Assembly (NCBI GenBank): GCA_959601025.1
Contig: CAUGOD010000001.1
Span: 62,001-126,000 of the forward strand
DNA length: 64,000 nt
Origin: an uncultured Oscillospiraceae bacterium
GTDB taxonomy: Bacteria; Bacillota; Clostridia; Oscillospirales; Acutalibacteraceae
Direction: 5' to 3'
Made by a program: the position numbers and the translations under genes. Positions 41,283-48,144 of the stretch are shown piece after piece. How positions within the stretch are numbered: the stretch's first letter is position 1; each line of letters begins with the position of its first letter. Below the pieces are notes generated by a model. The model was not told the DNA's origin. It searched no databases and saw only the letters and a program-made list of their open reading frames with translations.

Positions 41283-41891
41283 TCAGAAAAGCCCGGACAA
41301 TCCCGCATAGAACAACCGCCACATACTTTCACAGCTTTCTGCATTTCCCGGTAGTTTCCCCCGTATGACCCGTTTTGCAAAAATACCGGTAACATCCAGA
41401 ATATACGTCCAAAGATGGCCGGCGCTGACTTTATCAAAAACATGATAGGCTTTATCAATTGCTTCAGAGATATCGACAAAATTATTAAAATAGGTCTGCG
41501 CCGAAAGCGTTCCGTATTTCTCGGTGTCTGTAAGAATCGTTGCAATGTAGGGCGAATCACGGTACTCAAAATAATAGAGCGTCTTGTAACTGTTTTGGAT
41601 CAGAAAGGAAAAATACCTCATCCATAAGCCGCGTATGTATTCATATAATTCTTTTTCTGACGCTATCACCGGTAGCCGCTCATCCGTAAATAGATCGGCA
41701 ATCTGCCGGTCCACGCTTTGGAAACACTGAAAAAGCAGATTTTCCTTTGTTCCATAATGCCGGTAAATTAAAGATTCTGATACGCCGATAGCTTTCGTCA
41801 CCTGCCGCATGGAAAAAGAGAGCATCCCTCCCTCGGCCACGATACGCATCGTTGTGTCTAGAAGCATCTCCCTATTTGTTGGCTTTTCCAT
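41283..41891 (-). CDS. TetR-family regulator heading the pilus operon
   Basis: The N-terminal helix-turn-helix (MLLDTTMRIVAEGGMLSFSMRQVTKAIGVSESLIYRHYGTKENLL) is typical of TetR; the 202-residue length is usual. The C-terminal ligand domain has no specific signature. It is the first gene after the recombination-site cluster and runs in the pilus direction, 39 bases before the coiled-coil gene, so the invertible promoter would control regulator and pili together. AAAAGG lies about 15 bases before the ATG, a weak site. Confidence 0.9.
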   Translation of the reverse strand: MEKPTNREMLLDTTMRIVAEGGMLSFSMRQVTKAIGVSESLIYRHYGTKENLLFQCFQSVDRQIADLFTDERLPVIASEKELYEYIRGLWMRYFSFLIQNSYKTLYYFEYRDSPYIATILTDTEKYGTLSAQTYFNNFVDISEAIDKAYHVFDKVSAGHLWTYILDVTGIFAKRVIRGKLPGNAESCESMWRLFYAGLSGLF

Positions 41892-41977
41892 AGATTTTCA
41901 GCTACCTTTTCAACATAATTCCCGTTATGTCGTATGTAAGCATCCAAGAAATTAGTAACCACTTACACACATCAAAA

Positions 41978-42006
41978 ATTATAACAGACAATATCTTTTA
42001 AGTCAA
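41978..42006 (-). promoter_or_regulatory. Pilus operon promoter inside the invertible segment
   Basis: On the minus strand TTGACT (42006-42001), 17 bases, TATAAT (41983-41978). It reads toward the TetR gene; site A lies in the leader. Confidence 0.8.
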
Positions 42007-42070
42007 TGCTTACTGCACGTCAAATTATCCTAGTTGCAACAAAAGTTACCAATATTATGGCATAAAAACA

Positions 42071-42119
42071 AAGCCCTTCCTTTGATTGTTTTTTCTTAAA
42101 CCAAAGGGCTTGATTTTTT
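42071..42119. terminator. Candidate terminator inside the invertible segment
   Basis: AAGCCCTT (42071-42078) pairs with AAGGGCTT (42104-42111) across a long loop, with a T-run at 42113-42119 and an A-rich stretch on the other side. It could stop recombinase transcripts from entering the pilus operon. Confidence 0.45.
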
Positions 42120-42130
42120 GTGCCATAATT

Positions 42131-42158
42131 TTGATATTTACACCGGGAATTATATAGT
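42131..42158 (+). promoter_or_regulatory. Candidate outward promoter in the invertible segment
   Basis: TTGATA (42131-42136), 16 bases, TATAGT (42153-42158). It now reads away from the pilus operon; after inversion it would read toward it. Confidence 0.4.
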
Positions 42159-42176
42159 GTATTCGGTTTTATTATC

Positions 42177-42194
42177 ACATAATCAACATTATGT
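42177..42194 (+). other. Recombination site B
   Basis: ACATAATCAACATTATGT: the same 6-bp arms as sites A and C, but a different crossover region, TCAACA. It lies inside the A-C segment. Confidence 0.65.
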
Positions 42195-42260
42195 ACTATA
42201 CAGATTGGCAACAAAACAACATAACGGGAATTATGTGCTTTTTTATTTAATAGCCCATCA

Positions 42261-42278
42261 ACATAATCAACATTACGT
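42261..42278 (+). other. Recombination site D
   Basis: ACATAATCAACATTACGT: same crossover region TCAACA and same orientation as site B, with one arm mismatch. It lies outside the A-C segment, next to the recombinase gene. Confidence 0.6.
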
Positions 42279-42310
42279 TGCCGATGCACTCTGTATCGGT
42301 TATTTTTTTA

Positions 42311-43153
42311 CTATAAAACCAATCGCATCGCGTCTATTTTCCGTTTGTGCTCTTTGCCGGTGGCAACAATATAAATCCGTGTTGTGTTAATGCTGCTGTG
42401 TCCTAAAATATCCGCCAGCTTGACGATATCCCGTTCGATTCCGTAGAACGTCCTTGCAAATAAATGTCTCAGATTATGGGGAAACACCTTTCCCGGCTTC
42501 ACACCAGCACGCTCGCATAGCGATTTCATCTCCCGCCAGATATTGCAGCGGTTTATCGGTTTTCCTGTACGGGTGATAAACAAAGCTCCTGTTGTAATCC
42601 TTTGATTCTCGGCATAATGAAGTAATTTCTTTTGCAGTCGGGCGGGAATAAAAACGGTTCTGGTTTTACCCTTGCAGTCTACGACCGCTTCCCCGCGCTT
42701 TGCAGCCTCCGCCGTAATATATTGCAGTTCGCTTACACGAATTCCGGTGCCGCAGATGGTTTCGATCAGCAGGCTCAGCCGTTCGTTACCCTTTGCTTTC
42801 GCAGCGTTTACCAACCGGACATATTCCTCCCGGGTTAGTTCTTTTTCTTCTGAGCAATAGGTCTGTCGCTGCACCTTAAACTGCCGTACACAGCAATCCG
42901 GTAAGCCCACAAATTTAAGAAAGCTGTTGAGAGAGGCAATCATGGAATTCGCGCTGGCAACGGCATACTCCCCGCGAAGGACCTCTTTGTATTCCTTGGT
43001 AAGAGTCTTATCTACTATTCGCTCTGCTGCAAAGTCAATAAAGCGCCGCACGTCCCGCAGGTACTTCTCTACCGTAGCGCCGCTTTTTTCTTCATCCATT
43101 AGGAAACGCTCAAATGTCGCGAGCGTCTCAACCTCTATTTTTTTTCGTTTCAT
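42311..43153 (-). CDS. Tyrosine recombinase, probable DNA invertase of the pilus switch
   Basis: The 280-residue protein has an N-terminal SAM-like core-binding domain (TFERFLMDEEKSGATVEKYLRDVRRF) and a catalytic domain with Arg in GTGIRVSELQ, His-x-x-Arg in PHNLRHLFARTF, a later His in LGHSSINTTRIY and the Tyr nucleophile in that same segment. This is the XerC/XerD-like group with which invertible promoters of gut Firmicutes are often associated. ATG 43153 has GGGAGG upstream; the longer frame from 43255 is rejected. It lies 33 bases from site D. No excisionase gene is present, as expected for a switch recombinase. Confidence 0.93.
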   Translation of the reverse strand: MKRKKIEVETLATFERFLMDEEKSGATVEKYLRDVRRFIDFAAERIVDKTLTKEYKEVLRGEYAVASANSMIASLNSFLKFVGLPDCCVRQFKVQRQTYCSEEKELTREEYVRLVNAAKAKGNERLSLLIETICGTGIRVSELQYITAEAAKRGEAVVDCKGKTRTVFIPARLQKKLLHYAENQRITTGALFITRTGKPINRCNIWREMKSLCERAGVKPGKVFPHNLRHLFARTFYGIERDIVKLADILGHSSINTTRIYIVATGKEHKRKIDAMRLVL

Positions 43154-43348
43154 CTTTTTCCTCCCTATTCGTTTTGGGATTAGTTTTTCCTGTACATTGT
43201 ACCGTATCCAGAAGAAAACCAAAAAACAGTTGAAATATTCGTATAGTTCGAGCATTTAAAAAGATTTTTTACCTTTCAGCCTTGCTTTTTTGGCTGTGGT
43301 GTGTAAGCTGTGACATACATCAAGCATATTTTTGAGGAAGACGCAATC

Positions 43349-43562
43349 ATGCTGCAAATATATAAAATCGTAAGGAAAACCGAAGAAATATTCGACCTGT
43401 TCAACCAGCACTTTTACGGTGGGGAAGCGGCTCCGTCCAGCCATCATCGTATCGCCGGACGGAGGGCGCGAAGCCTATGGCTGGTGCAGCATCGACAAAA
43501 TATGGAATGTCGGCGGCGAAAAATATCGGAAGGTCAACCTTTGTACCGAGTACATTGATTAG
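43349..43562 (+). pseudogene. Frameshifted SprT-like/zincin-type fragment
   Basis: From ATG 43349 the frame gives IYKIVRKTEEIFDLFNQHFYGGE. The continuation PAIIVSPDGGREAYGWCSID and KIWNVGGEKYRKVNLCTEYID lies one frame over, ending at TAG 43560-43562. The join needs a frameshift near 43430. The sequence resembles the start of SprT-like proteins found on conjugative elements; the rest is missing, so it is a dead remnant. Confidence 0.6.
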
Positions 43563-43581
43563 CCCATACCTTATCTTGGCC

Positions 43582-43638
43582 ACGCGGGAGGCCAACGTGG
43601 TATGCGGCGGCTGTGGGGAGCCTTTCGAGCGGGCCTAA
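43582..43638 (+). pseudogene. Gene-end fragment with zinc-ribbon-like CGGCG
   Basis: TREANVVCGGCGEPFERA followed by TAA (43636-43638) reads like the last residues of a protein with a CxxC knuckle, without any start. It is debris at the right edge of the island. Confidence 0.35.
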
Positions 43639-43660
43639 AAATATATGTTAAAAAGTAAGA

Positions 43661-43700
43661 GCCGGGGGACACTTTTCAGCGATACCCCGGCCTTTTATCT
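43661..43700 (+). terminator. Terminator-like hairpin
   Basis: GCCGGGG and CCCCGGC flank a 17-base loop, followed by TTTTATCTT. Confidence 0.5.
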
Positions 43701-43800
43701 TATTATTATAGATGTGTAAAAAATCAGGGCGTTCCCGGCATTCCCGGCGGATTGCTATACCACCGGCGGGAATCTGGGGATGCCGCGCTACTCGCCATAA

Positions 43801-43887
43801 AAAATAAAAAGCCCGAAACTCGCATGAATGCGGGGCTTCGGGCATAGATACAAAAACAGCCCTCCATTTTGGAGGGCTGTTTTTGTA
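43801..43887 (-). terminator. Two terminators downstream of the tRNA gene
   Basis: CAAAAACAGCCCTCC with its complement (43853-43886) is a perfect stem with U-tracts on both sides. GCCCGAAGCCCC... pairing with TCGGGC (about 43842-43807), followed by TTTTTATTTTTT, is a second one on the minus strand. They end tRNA transcription before the island. Confidence 0.75.
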
Positions 43888-43907
43888 TCAAAGTTTGCGC
43901 TTTGCCT

Positions 43908-43984
43908 TGGCCCGCCCGGAGGGATTCGAACCCCCGGCCTTCAGAATCGGAATCTGCTGCGATATCCAGCTTCGCCACGGGCGG
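43908..43984 (-). tRNA. tRNA-Arg (anticodon CCG)
   Basis: A full cloverleaf can be drawn on the minus strand. The acceptor stem CCGCCCG pairs with CGGGCGG, followed by G and an encoded CCA. The D arm is GCGA-AGCTGGATA-TCGC, and the anticodon loop TTCCGAT carries CCG. The T arm is GGGGG-TTCGAAT-CCCTC. The 3' end faces the island and its recombinase, so this could be an integration site, but no duplicated 3' end was found in the window. Confidence 0.93.
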
Positions 43985-44349
43985 GTATATCTATTTGACG
44001 GTTTCCATCCGCAGGACGGTATTTCTCCTTACAGAAGGAATAACCGCCGATTGGAAAGCTACACTATTTTACACCGAACCGCCTGATTTTGCAACCCCTA
44101 TTTTTCATTTTTGCCTTTTTGGGAAAAGTCGGGTCAGAAACGGAGGGAAAATGTCAAAAGCATCCGGCAAAAACGGGGCGTTGTCCGGCAACCGGACGAA
44201 AATTCGGAGACTGGACGATACCCCCTTGTCACGGAGAGAACCGGCATTGTACAATACAGGCAACGGCCGGTTGACCAACGGATACCGTCGCCCGCCGAAA
44301 ACAGACAGGGCGAAGCGTTTCAGAATAACACGAGAGAGGATGGCGCACC
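43985..44349 (+). promoter_or_regulatory. Gene-free stretch with candidate alpha-galactosidase promoter
   Basis: No gene is supported in this 365-base stretch. TTGTCA (44226-44231), 18 bases, TACAAT (44250-44255) is a reasonable sigma-A promoter about 95 bases before the galactosidase start. Confidence 0.45.
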
Positions 44350-46548
44350 ATGCCGATCAGTTATCAAAGCGAGACCCGCACCTTCCAGCTGGATACCGCG
44401 CACACGTCATATATCCTGCGGGTATACGACGGGGGATATCTTTTTCACGAGTACTGGGGACGGCGGCTACGCCCGGTCGATTTGACCCGCCTGCATCGGG
44501 CGTACGGCTCGGGATTTTCCCCCAACTGGCCGGGCGCGCCCGACCGGGAGCACAGCCTGGACCTGTTTCCGGCGGAATACCCGGTTTACGGCGGCGGGGA
44601 TTACCGCGCCCCGGCGCTGGAGGCCGCTTTCCCGGACGGCAGCCGCCTGCTCGACCTGCAATACGTTTCCCACACCATTCGGCCGGACAAGCCGGCCCTG
44701 CCCGGCCTTCCCTCGCTGGACGGCGGGGATGGAACGCTGGAAATCACTCTGGCCGATCCGACAAACGGCCTGAAGGCGGTGGTGAGCTATACTGTTTACG
44801 AGGACAGCGATGTGATCGCCCGGCATGCCCGGATCGTCAATGATACGGGGGAGACAGTACGGGTGAACCGTGCCCTGAGCGCCAGCGTGGATCTGCCCTC
44901 CATGGATTACGACATGATCGGGCTGTACGGCGCCCATACCCGGGAGCGGCAGGTGGAGCGCGTTCCCCTCCGGCATGGAATGCAGGCTCTGGAAAGCCGC
45001 CGGGGCGCGTCCAGCCACCAGATGAACCCGTTTCTCGCCCTCGCCGCGCCGAATGCGGACGAAACAACGGGCGAGGTATACGGCCTGACGTTGATCTACA
45101 GCGGCAATTTCATCGCCTCCGCCGAGGTGGACAGCTTCAACGTCACCCGGGTGCAGATCGGGCTGAATCCTTTCGACTTTTCCTGGAAGCTGGAGCCGGG
45201 AGAAACCTTTACCGCCCCGGAAGCGGTGCTGACCTACAGCGCCGAAGGGCTGGGACGGATGTCCCGGAATTTTCACCGGGTATTCCGGGGCCATCTCGGC
45301 CGGGTAAAGGAGACCGTGCGTCCCAACCCCATTGTCATCAACAACTGGGAAGCGACCTACTTTGATTTTGACGAGGAAAAGCTCTGCGCCCTGATCGAAA
45401 GCTGCAAGGGGCTGGGGATCGACACCTTTGTGCTGGACGACGGCTGGTTCGGCCATCGGAACGACGACACCACCTCCCTCGGCGACTGGTTCATCAACCG
45501 GAAGAAGCTCCCCCGCGGGCTGAAGCCGGTGATCGACTGCTGCCATGCCAACGGGATGAACTTCGGCCTCTGGTTTGAGCCGGAAATGGTGTCGGAGGAC
45601 AGCGAGCTGTACCGAGCCCATCCCGATTGGGCGATCAAAAAGGAGGGGCGGCCCTTCTGCACCGGCCGTGATCAGCTGGTGCTGGATCTTTCCCGTCCCG
45701 AGGTGGTGGCATACCTGAAGGAAACCATCGGCGGCATCCTCGCGGAAAACGACATTTTCTATGTGAAATGGGATATGAACCGGCATATTACCGACCAGTA
45801 TTCGGCGGGCCTGCCCGCCGACCGGCAGCCGGAGCTGCTCCACCGCTATATGCTGGGGCTGTATTCTCTGCTGGACGACCTGACTTCCCGGTTCCCCCAG
45901 GTGATTTTTGAGGGCTGTTCGGGCGGCGGCGGCCGGTTCGACGCCGGGCTGCTGTATTATATGCCTCAGGTGTGGACCAGCGACGATTCGGACGCAATCG
46001 AACGGCTGAAGATTCAGGCGGGCACCTCGATGGTCTATCCGCCCCGCTGCATGACCGCCCACGTCTCGGCCGTGCCGAACCATCAGGTGAGGCGGGTTAC
46101 GCCGTTCCGCACGCGGGGGCTGGTGGCGATGAGCGCCTCCTTCGGTTATGAGTTGAATCCCCTCTCGCTGTCGGGGGAGGAGAGGGCCGCCATTGCGGAA
46201 CAGACCGCCTGTTACCGCCGGGTGAACAATTTGGTGGCGGCCGGCGATTTCTACCGGCTGGCCAGCCCCTTTGAAGGGGATGCGGCCGCCGGTGCGGACG
46301 ATGCGGCATGGATGTTCGTCTCCCCCGACCGAAGCCGGGCGTTCGCGGTATATGTCCGGCGGCTGACGACCCCGGCCGGGCCGGCGCGGGTGATCAGGCT
46401 CCAGGGCCTCGACCCGGACGCGGTGTACCATATCGACGAGCTGGACGGGGATTTCGGCGGGGACGAGCTGATGTACGCCGGGCTGGCGACGCCGTATTTT
46501 ATGGCGGATTTTGAAGCGCTCTCCTTTACTTTGACGCGCAGGGTGTGA
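44350..46548 (+). CDS. GH36 alpha-galactosidase
   Basis: This 732-residue protein matches cytoplasmic tetrameric GH36 enzymes, which release alpha-1,6-linked galactose from melibiose, raffinose and stachyose. An N-terminal beta-supersandwich (to ~330) precedes the TIM barrel, which has INNWEATYFDFDE, FVLDDGWFGHRNDD, the nucleophile Asp in KWDMNRH, CSGGGGRFD and the acid/base Asp in WTSDDSDAIERL. There is no signal peptide. It appears to be a single gene; no raffinose transporter lies next to it. Confidence 0.95.
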   Translation: MPISYQSETRTFQLDTAHTSYILRVYDGGYLFHEYWGRRLRPVDLTRLHRAYGSGFSPNWPGAPDREHSLDLFPAEYPVYGGGDYRAPALEAAFPDGSRLLDLQYVSHTIRPDKPALPGLPSLDGGDGTLEITLADPTNGLKAVVSYTVYEDSDVIARHARIVNDTGETVRVNRALSASVDLPSMDYDMIGLYGAHTRERQVERVPLRHGMQALESRRGASSHQMNPFLALAAPNADETTGEVYGLTLIYSGNFIASAEVDSFNVTRVQIGLNPFDFSWKLEPGETFTAPEAVLTYSAEGLGRMSRNFHRVFRGHLGRVKETVRPNPIVINNWEATYFDFDEEKLCALIESCKGLGIDTFVLDDGWFGHRNDDTTSLGDWFINRKKLPRGLKPVIDCCHANGMNFGLWFEPEMVSEDSELYRAHPDWAIKKEGRPFCTGRDQLVLDLSRPEVVAYLKETIGGILAENDIFYVKWDMNRHITDQYSAGLPADRQPELLHRYMLGLYSLLDDLTSRFPQVIFEGCSGGGGRFDAGLLYYMPQVWTSDDSDAIERLKIQAGTSMVYPPRCMTAHVSAVPNHQVRRVTPFRTRGLVAMSASFGYELNPLSLSGEERAAIAEQTACYRRVNNLVAAGDFYRLASPFEGDAAAGADDAAWMFVSPDRSRAFAVYVRRLTTPAGPARVIRLQGLDPDAVYHIDELDGDFGGDELMYAGLATPYFMADFEALSFTLTRRV

Positions 46549-46645
46549 TATAATAACAGGCAAAGGATCCGGCCAGCTCCCCCTGAAGGGGCGGCCCGGA
46601 TCGGCGTTGCCTGAAAAGGGCGGGCGGCAGCCCGCCCTTTTTTGC
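46546..46645 (+). promoter_or_regulatory. Extended -10 promoter, structured leader and terminator before the DUF5058 operon
   Basis: TGTGATATAAT at the end of the galactosidase gene is an extended -10. The RNA from there would fold into one long hairpin: GGCAA/TTGCC, GATCCGG/CCGGATC and CCCC/GGGG (about 46560-46614). It is followed by AAGGGCGGGC-GGCA-GCCCGCCCTT and a T-run (46616-46643), an intrinsic terminator 60 bases before the next gene. It may end galactosidase transcription or act as an attenuator. Confidence 0.5.
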
Positions 46646-46704
46646 GGAGCGGCGGACTGTATACAAGTCCGCGAGTCCGCGAAAAAACAGAAAGGGGCAG
46701 AGGT

Positions 46705-47448
46705 ATGGGAAATTTCCTGAGCAAAGCGAACTCCGGCGTAATGTATCTGATCGCCGGGGCGGTGATCCTGTTCGTGATGCTGATGGCGGTGGTTTTTTTC
46801 GTGAAGGCGTACCGTGAGGGCGTGAAAATCGGAATCGACAAAAAGAAGATGCACAAGGCGATCACGTCGAGCGTTACCTTTACGATCGTTCCGTCGATCG
46901 GTATCCTGATCGGGGTGATTACCCTGGCGGGATCGCTGGGCATCCCGATTCCGTGGCTGCGGCTGTCGGTGATCGGCGCGCTGCACTATGAGACGATGGC
47001 CGCCGACGTGGGCGCGCAGGCGGCGGGGCTTTCCGGCCTTTCCGCGGCGGAGATGAACGGGGACGCGTTTGTCACCGTGATTTTCGTGATGACCATCGGC
47101 ATCATCTGGGGCGGGCTGTTCTGTATCTTTGGGCTGAAACGGTATCAAAAGACCCTGAACAGGGTTTCACAGAAGGATAACCGTTGGGGAACCATCCTGT
47201 TCAACGCGATGTTCGTCGGCATGGTGTGCGCTTTCATCGGTGCCGGTTTCGCGGATACCCGCTCCGGCGATTTCACCAGCCTGATCGTGATTGCGGTGTC
47301 GGCGCTGTTTATGGCACTGTTCACCTGGCTGACCGAGAAAAAGGGGCAGAAGTGGCTGGAGAGCTTTTCCCTTTCCTTCAGCATGATCCTGGGGATGGCG
47401 TCGGCCATCCTGTACCAGTCGGTCATTCTGCCCGCGATAGGAGGCTGA
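46705..47448 (+). CDS. DUF5058 family membrane protein
   Basis: The 247-residue protein has six or more transmembrane segments (MYLIAGAVILFVMLMAVVFFV, FTIVPSIGILIGVITLAG, AFVTVIFVMTIGIIWGGLFCI, ILFNAMFVGMVCAFIGAGFAD, FTSLIVIAVSALFMALFTWL, SMILGMASAILYQSVILP) and AITSSVTFTIVPSIGILIG, as in DUF5058. AAAGGGG precedes ATG 46705. It lies 4 bases before another membrane protein gene and upstream of an M20 peptidase. I infer that the two membrane proteins form a transporter for a peptide or N-acyl amino acid that the peptidase then hydrolyses. Confidence 0.8.
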   Translation: MGNFLSKANSGVMYLIAGAVILFVMLMAVVFFVKAYREGVKIGIDKKKMHKAITSSVTFTIVPSIGILIGVITLAGSLGIPIPWLRLSVIGALHYETMAADVGAQAAGLSGLSAAEMNGDAFVTVIFVMTIGIIWGGLFCIFGLKRYQKTLNRVSQKDNRWGTILFNAMFVGMVCAFIGAGFADTRSGDFTSLIVIAVSALFMALFTWLTEKKGQKWLESFSLSFSMILGMASAILYQSVILPAIGG

Positions 47449-47452
47449 GCAT

Positions 47453-48133
47453 ATGGCGAAGAATGCAATGAATAAAAAACAGCGGGATTTTGACGACCAG
47501 ATGCACTGGTACGGACGGATATGGACCGGGATCGCGATCTGCATGATGCTGCTGGTGCCGCTTTTTGCGGCGCTGTATTTCCAGGCGTCCCCCAGCCTGA
47601 AGGGCCTGCTGGCGGGGGCGGCGGGCATCTGCATCATCTACCTGCCCTCCAGTATCGTCGAGGTAATTACATACGCTCCCATGCTCGGCACCGGGGCGAC
47701 CTATCTCGCGTTTGTCACCGGCAACCTCACCAACCTGAAAATCCCCTGCTGCATGAACGCTCGGGAGATCGTCGGAACCGAGTACGGCACCAAGGAAAAC
47801 GAGATCATCTCCACCCTGTCGGTGGCGGCGTCGGCGCTGGTGACCTGTGTGATCCTGATTATCGGTGTGGTTCTGTTGGTTCCGCTGACCCCGATTCTGC
47901 AAAACGAGAGCCTGCAGCCGGCTTTCAACTGCGTGGTGCCCGCCCTGTTCGGCGCGCTGGGATATAAATATTTCTCCAAAACGCCGCTGGTGGCGGTCGC
48001 GCCCTTTGTGTCGATGACCGTGCTCTGCCTGCTGGCGCCGTCCGCCGCCAATCAGGTGGCGATCCTGGTGCCGATTTCGGCGGTGATTTCCATCGCGGTG
48101 GCCCGGCTGCTGTATAAAAAGAATAAGATTTAG
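47453..48133 (+). CDS. Membrane protein, partner of DUF5058
   Basis: This 226-residue protein has six predicted membrane spans (IWTGIAICMMLLVPLFAALYF, LKGLLAGAAGICIIYLPSSIV, ALVTCVILIIGVVLLVPL, VVPALFGALGYKYF, LVAVAPFVSMTVLCLLAPS, VAILVPISAVISIAVARLLY). The loop APMLGTGATYLAFVTGNLTNLKIPCCMNA is polar and conserved-looking and may line a substrate path. I do not recognise a named family. It is tightly coupled to the DUF5058 gene (4-base gap) and to the peptidase gene (11-base gap). Confidence 0.75.
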   Translation: MAKNAMNKKQRDFDDQMHWYGRIWTGIAICMMLLVPLFAALYFQASPSLKGLLAGAAGICIIYLPSSIVEVITYAPMLGTGATYLAFVTGNLTNLKIPCCMNAREIVGTEYGTKENEIISTLSVAASALVTCVILIIGVVLLVPLTPILQNESLQPAFNCVVPALFGALGYKYFSKTPLVAVAPFVSMTVLCLLAPSAANQVAILVPISAVISIAVARLLYKKNKI

Positions 48134-48144
48134 GAGGGATCGGT

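Larger units (their letters stand above)
41913..42236. mobile_element. Predicted invertible promoter segment (sites A and C)
   Basis: Site A, ACATAATTCCCGTTATGT (41913-41930), and site C, ACATAACGGGAATTATGT (42219-42236), are exact reverse complements. Each has the layout of a tyrosine recombinase core: 6-bp arms ACATAA/TTATGT around a 6-bp crossover region. The 288 bp between them would flip on recombination. Inside lie the TetR/pilus promoter (minus strand), a terminator and a candidate plus-strand promoter. The recombinase gene begins 75 bases to the right. Inversion is predicted from one orientation only. Confidence 0.75.

Noticed and set aside
42142..42160. Fifth recombination site (CGGGAATTATAT)
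   Set aside because: Only one half-site and the crossover hexamer match; the other arm is absent.
43908..43984. Attachment-site duplication of the tRNA-Arg 3' end
   Set aside because: No second copy of the 3' part of the tRNA was found at the left edge of the island or elsewhere in the window.
44151..44843. Plus-strand frame with GGAGGG before ATG 44151, running into the galactosidase gene
   Set aside because: The sequence is basic and low-complexity, overlaps more than 450 bases of a sure gene in another frame and resembles no family.
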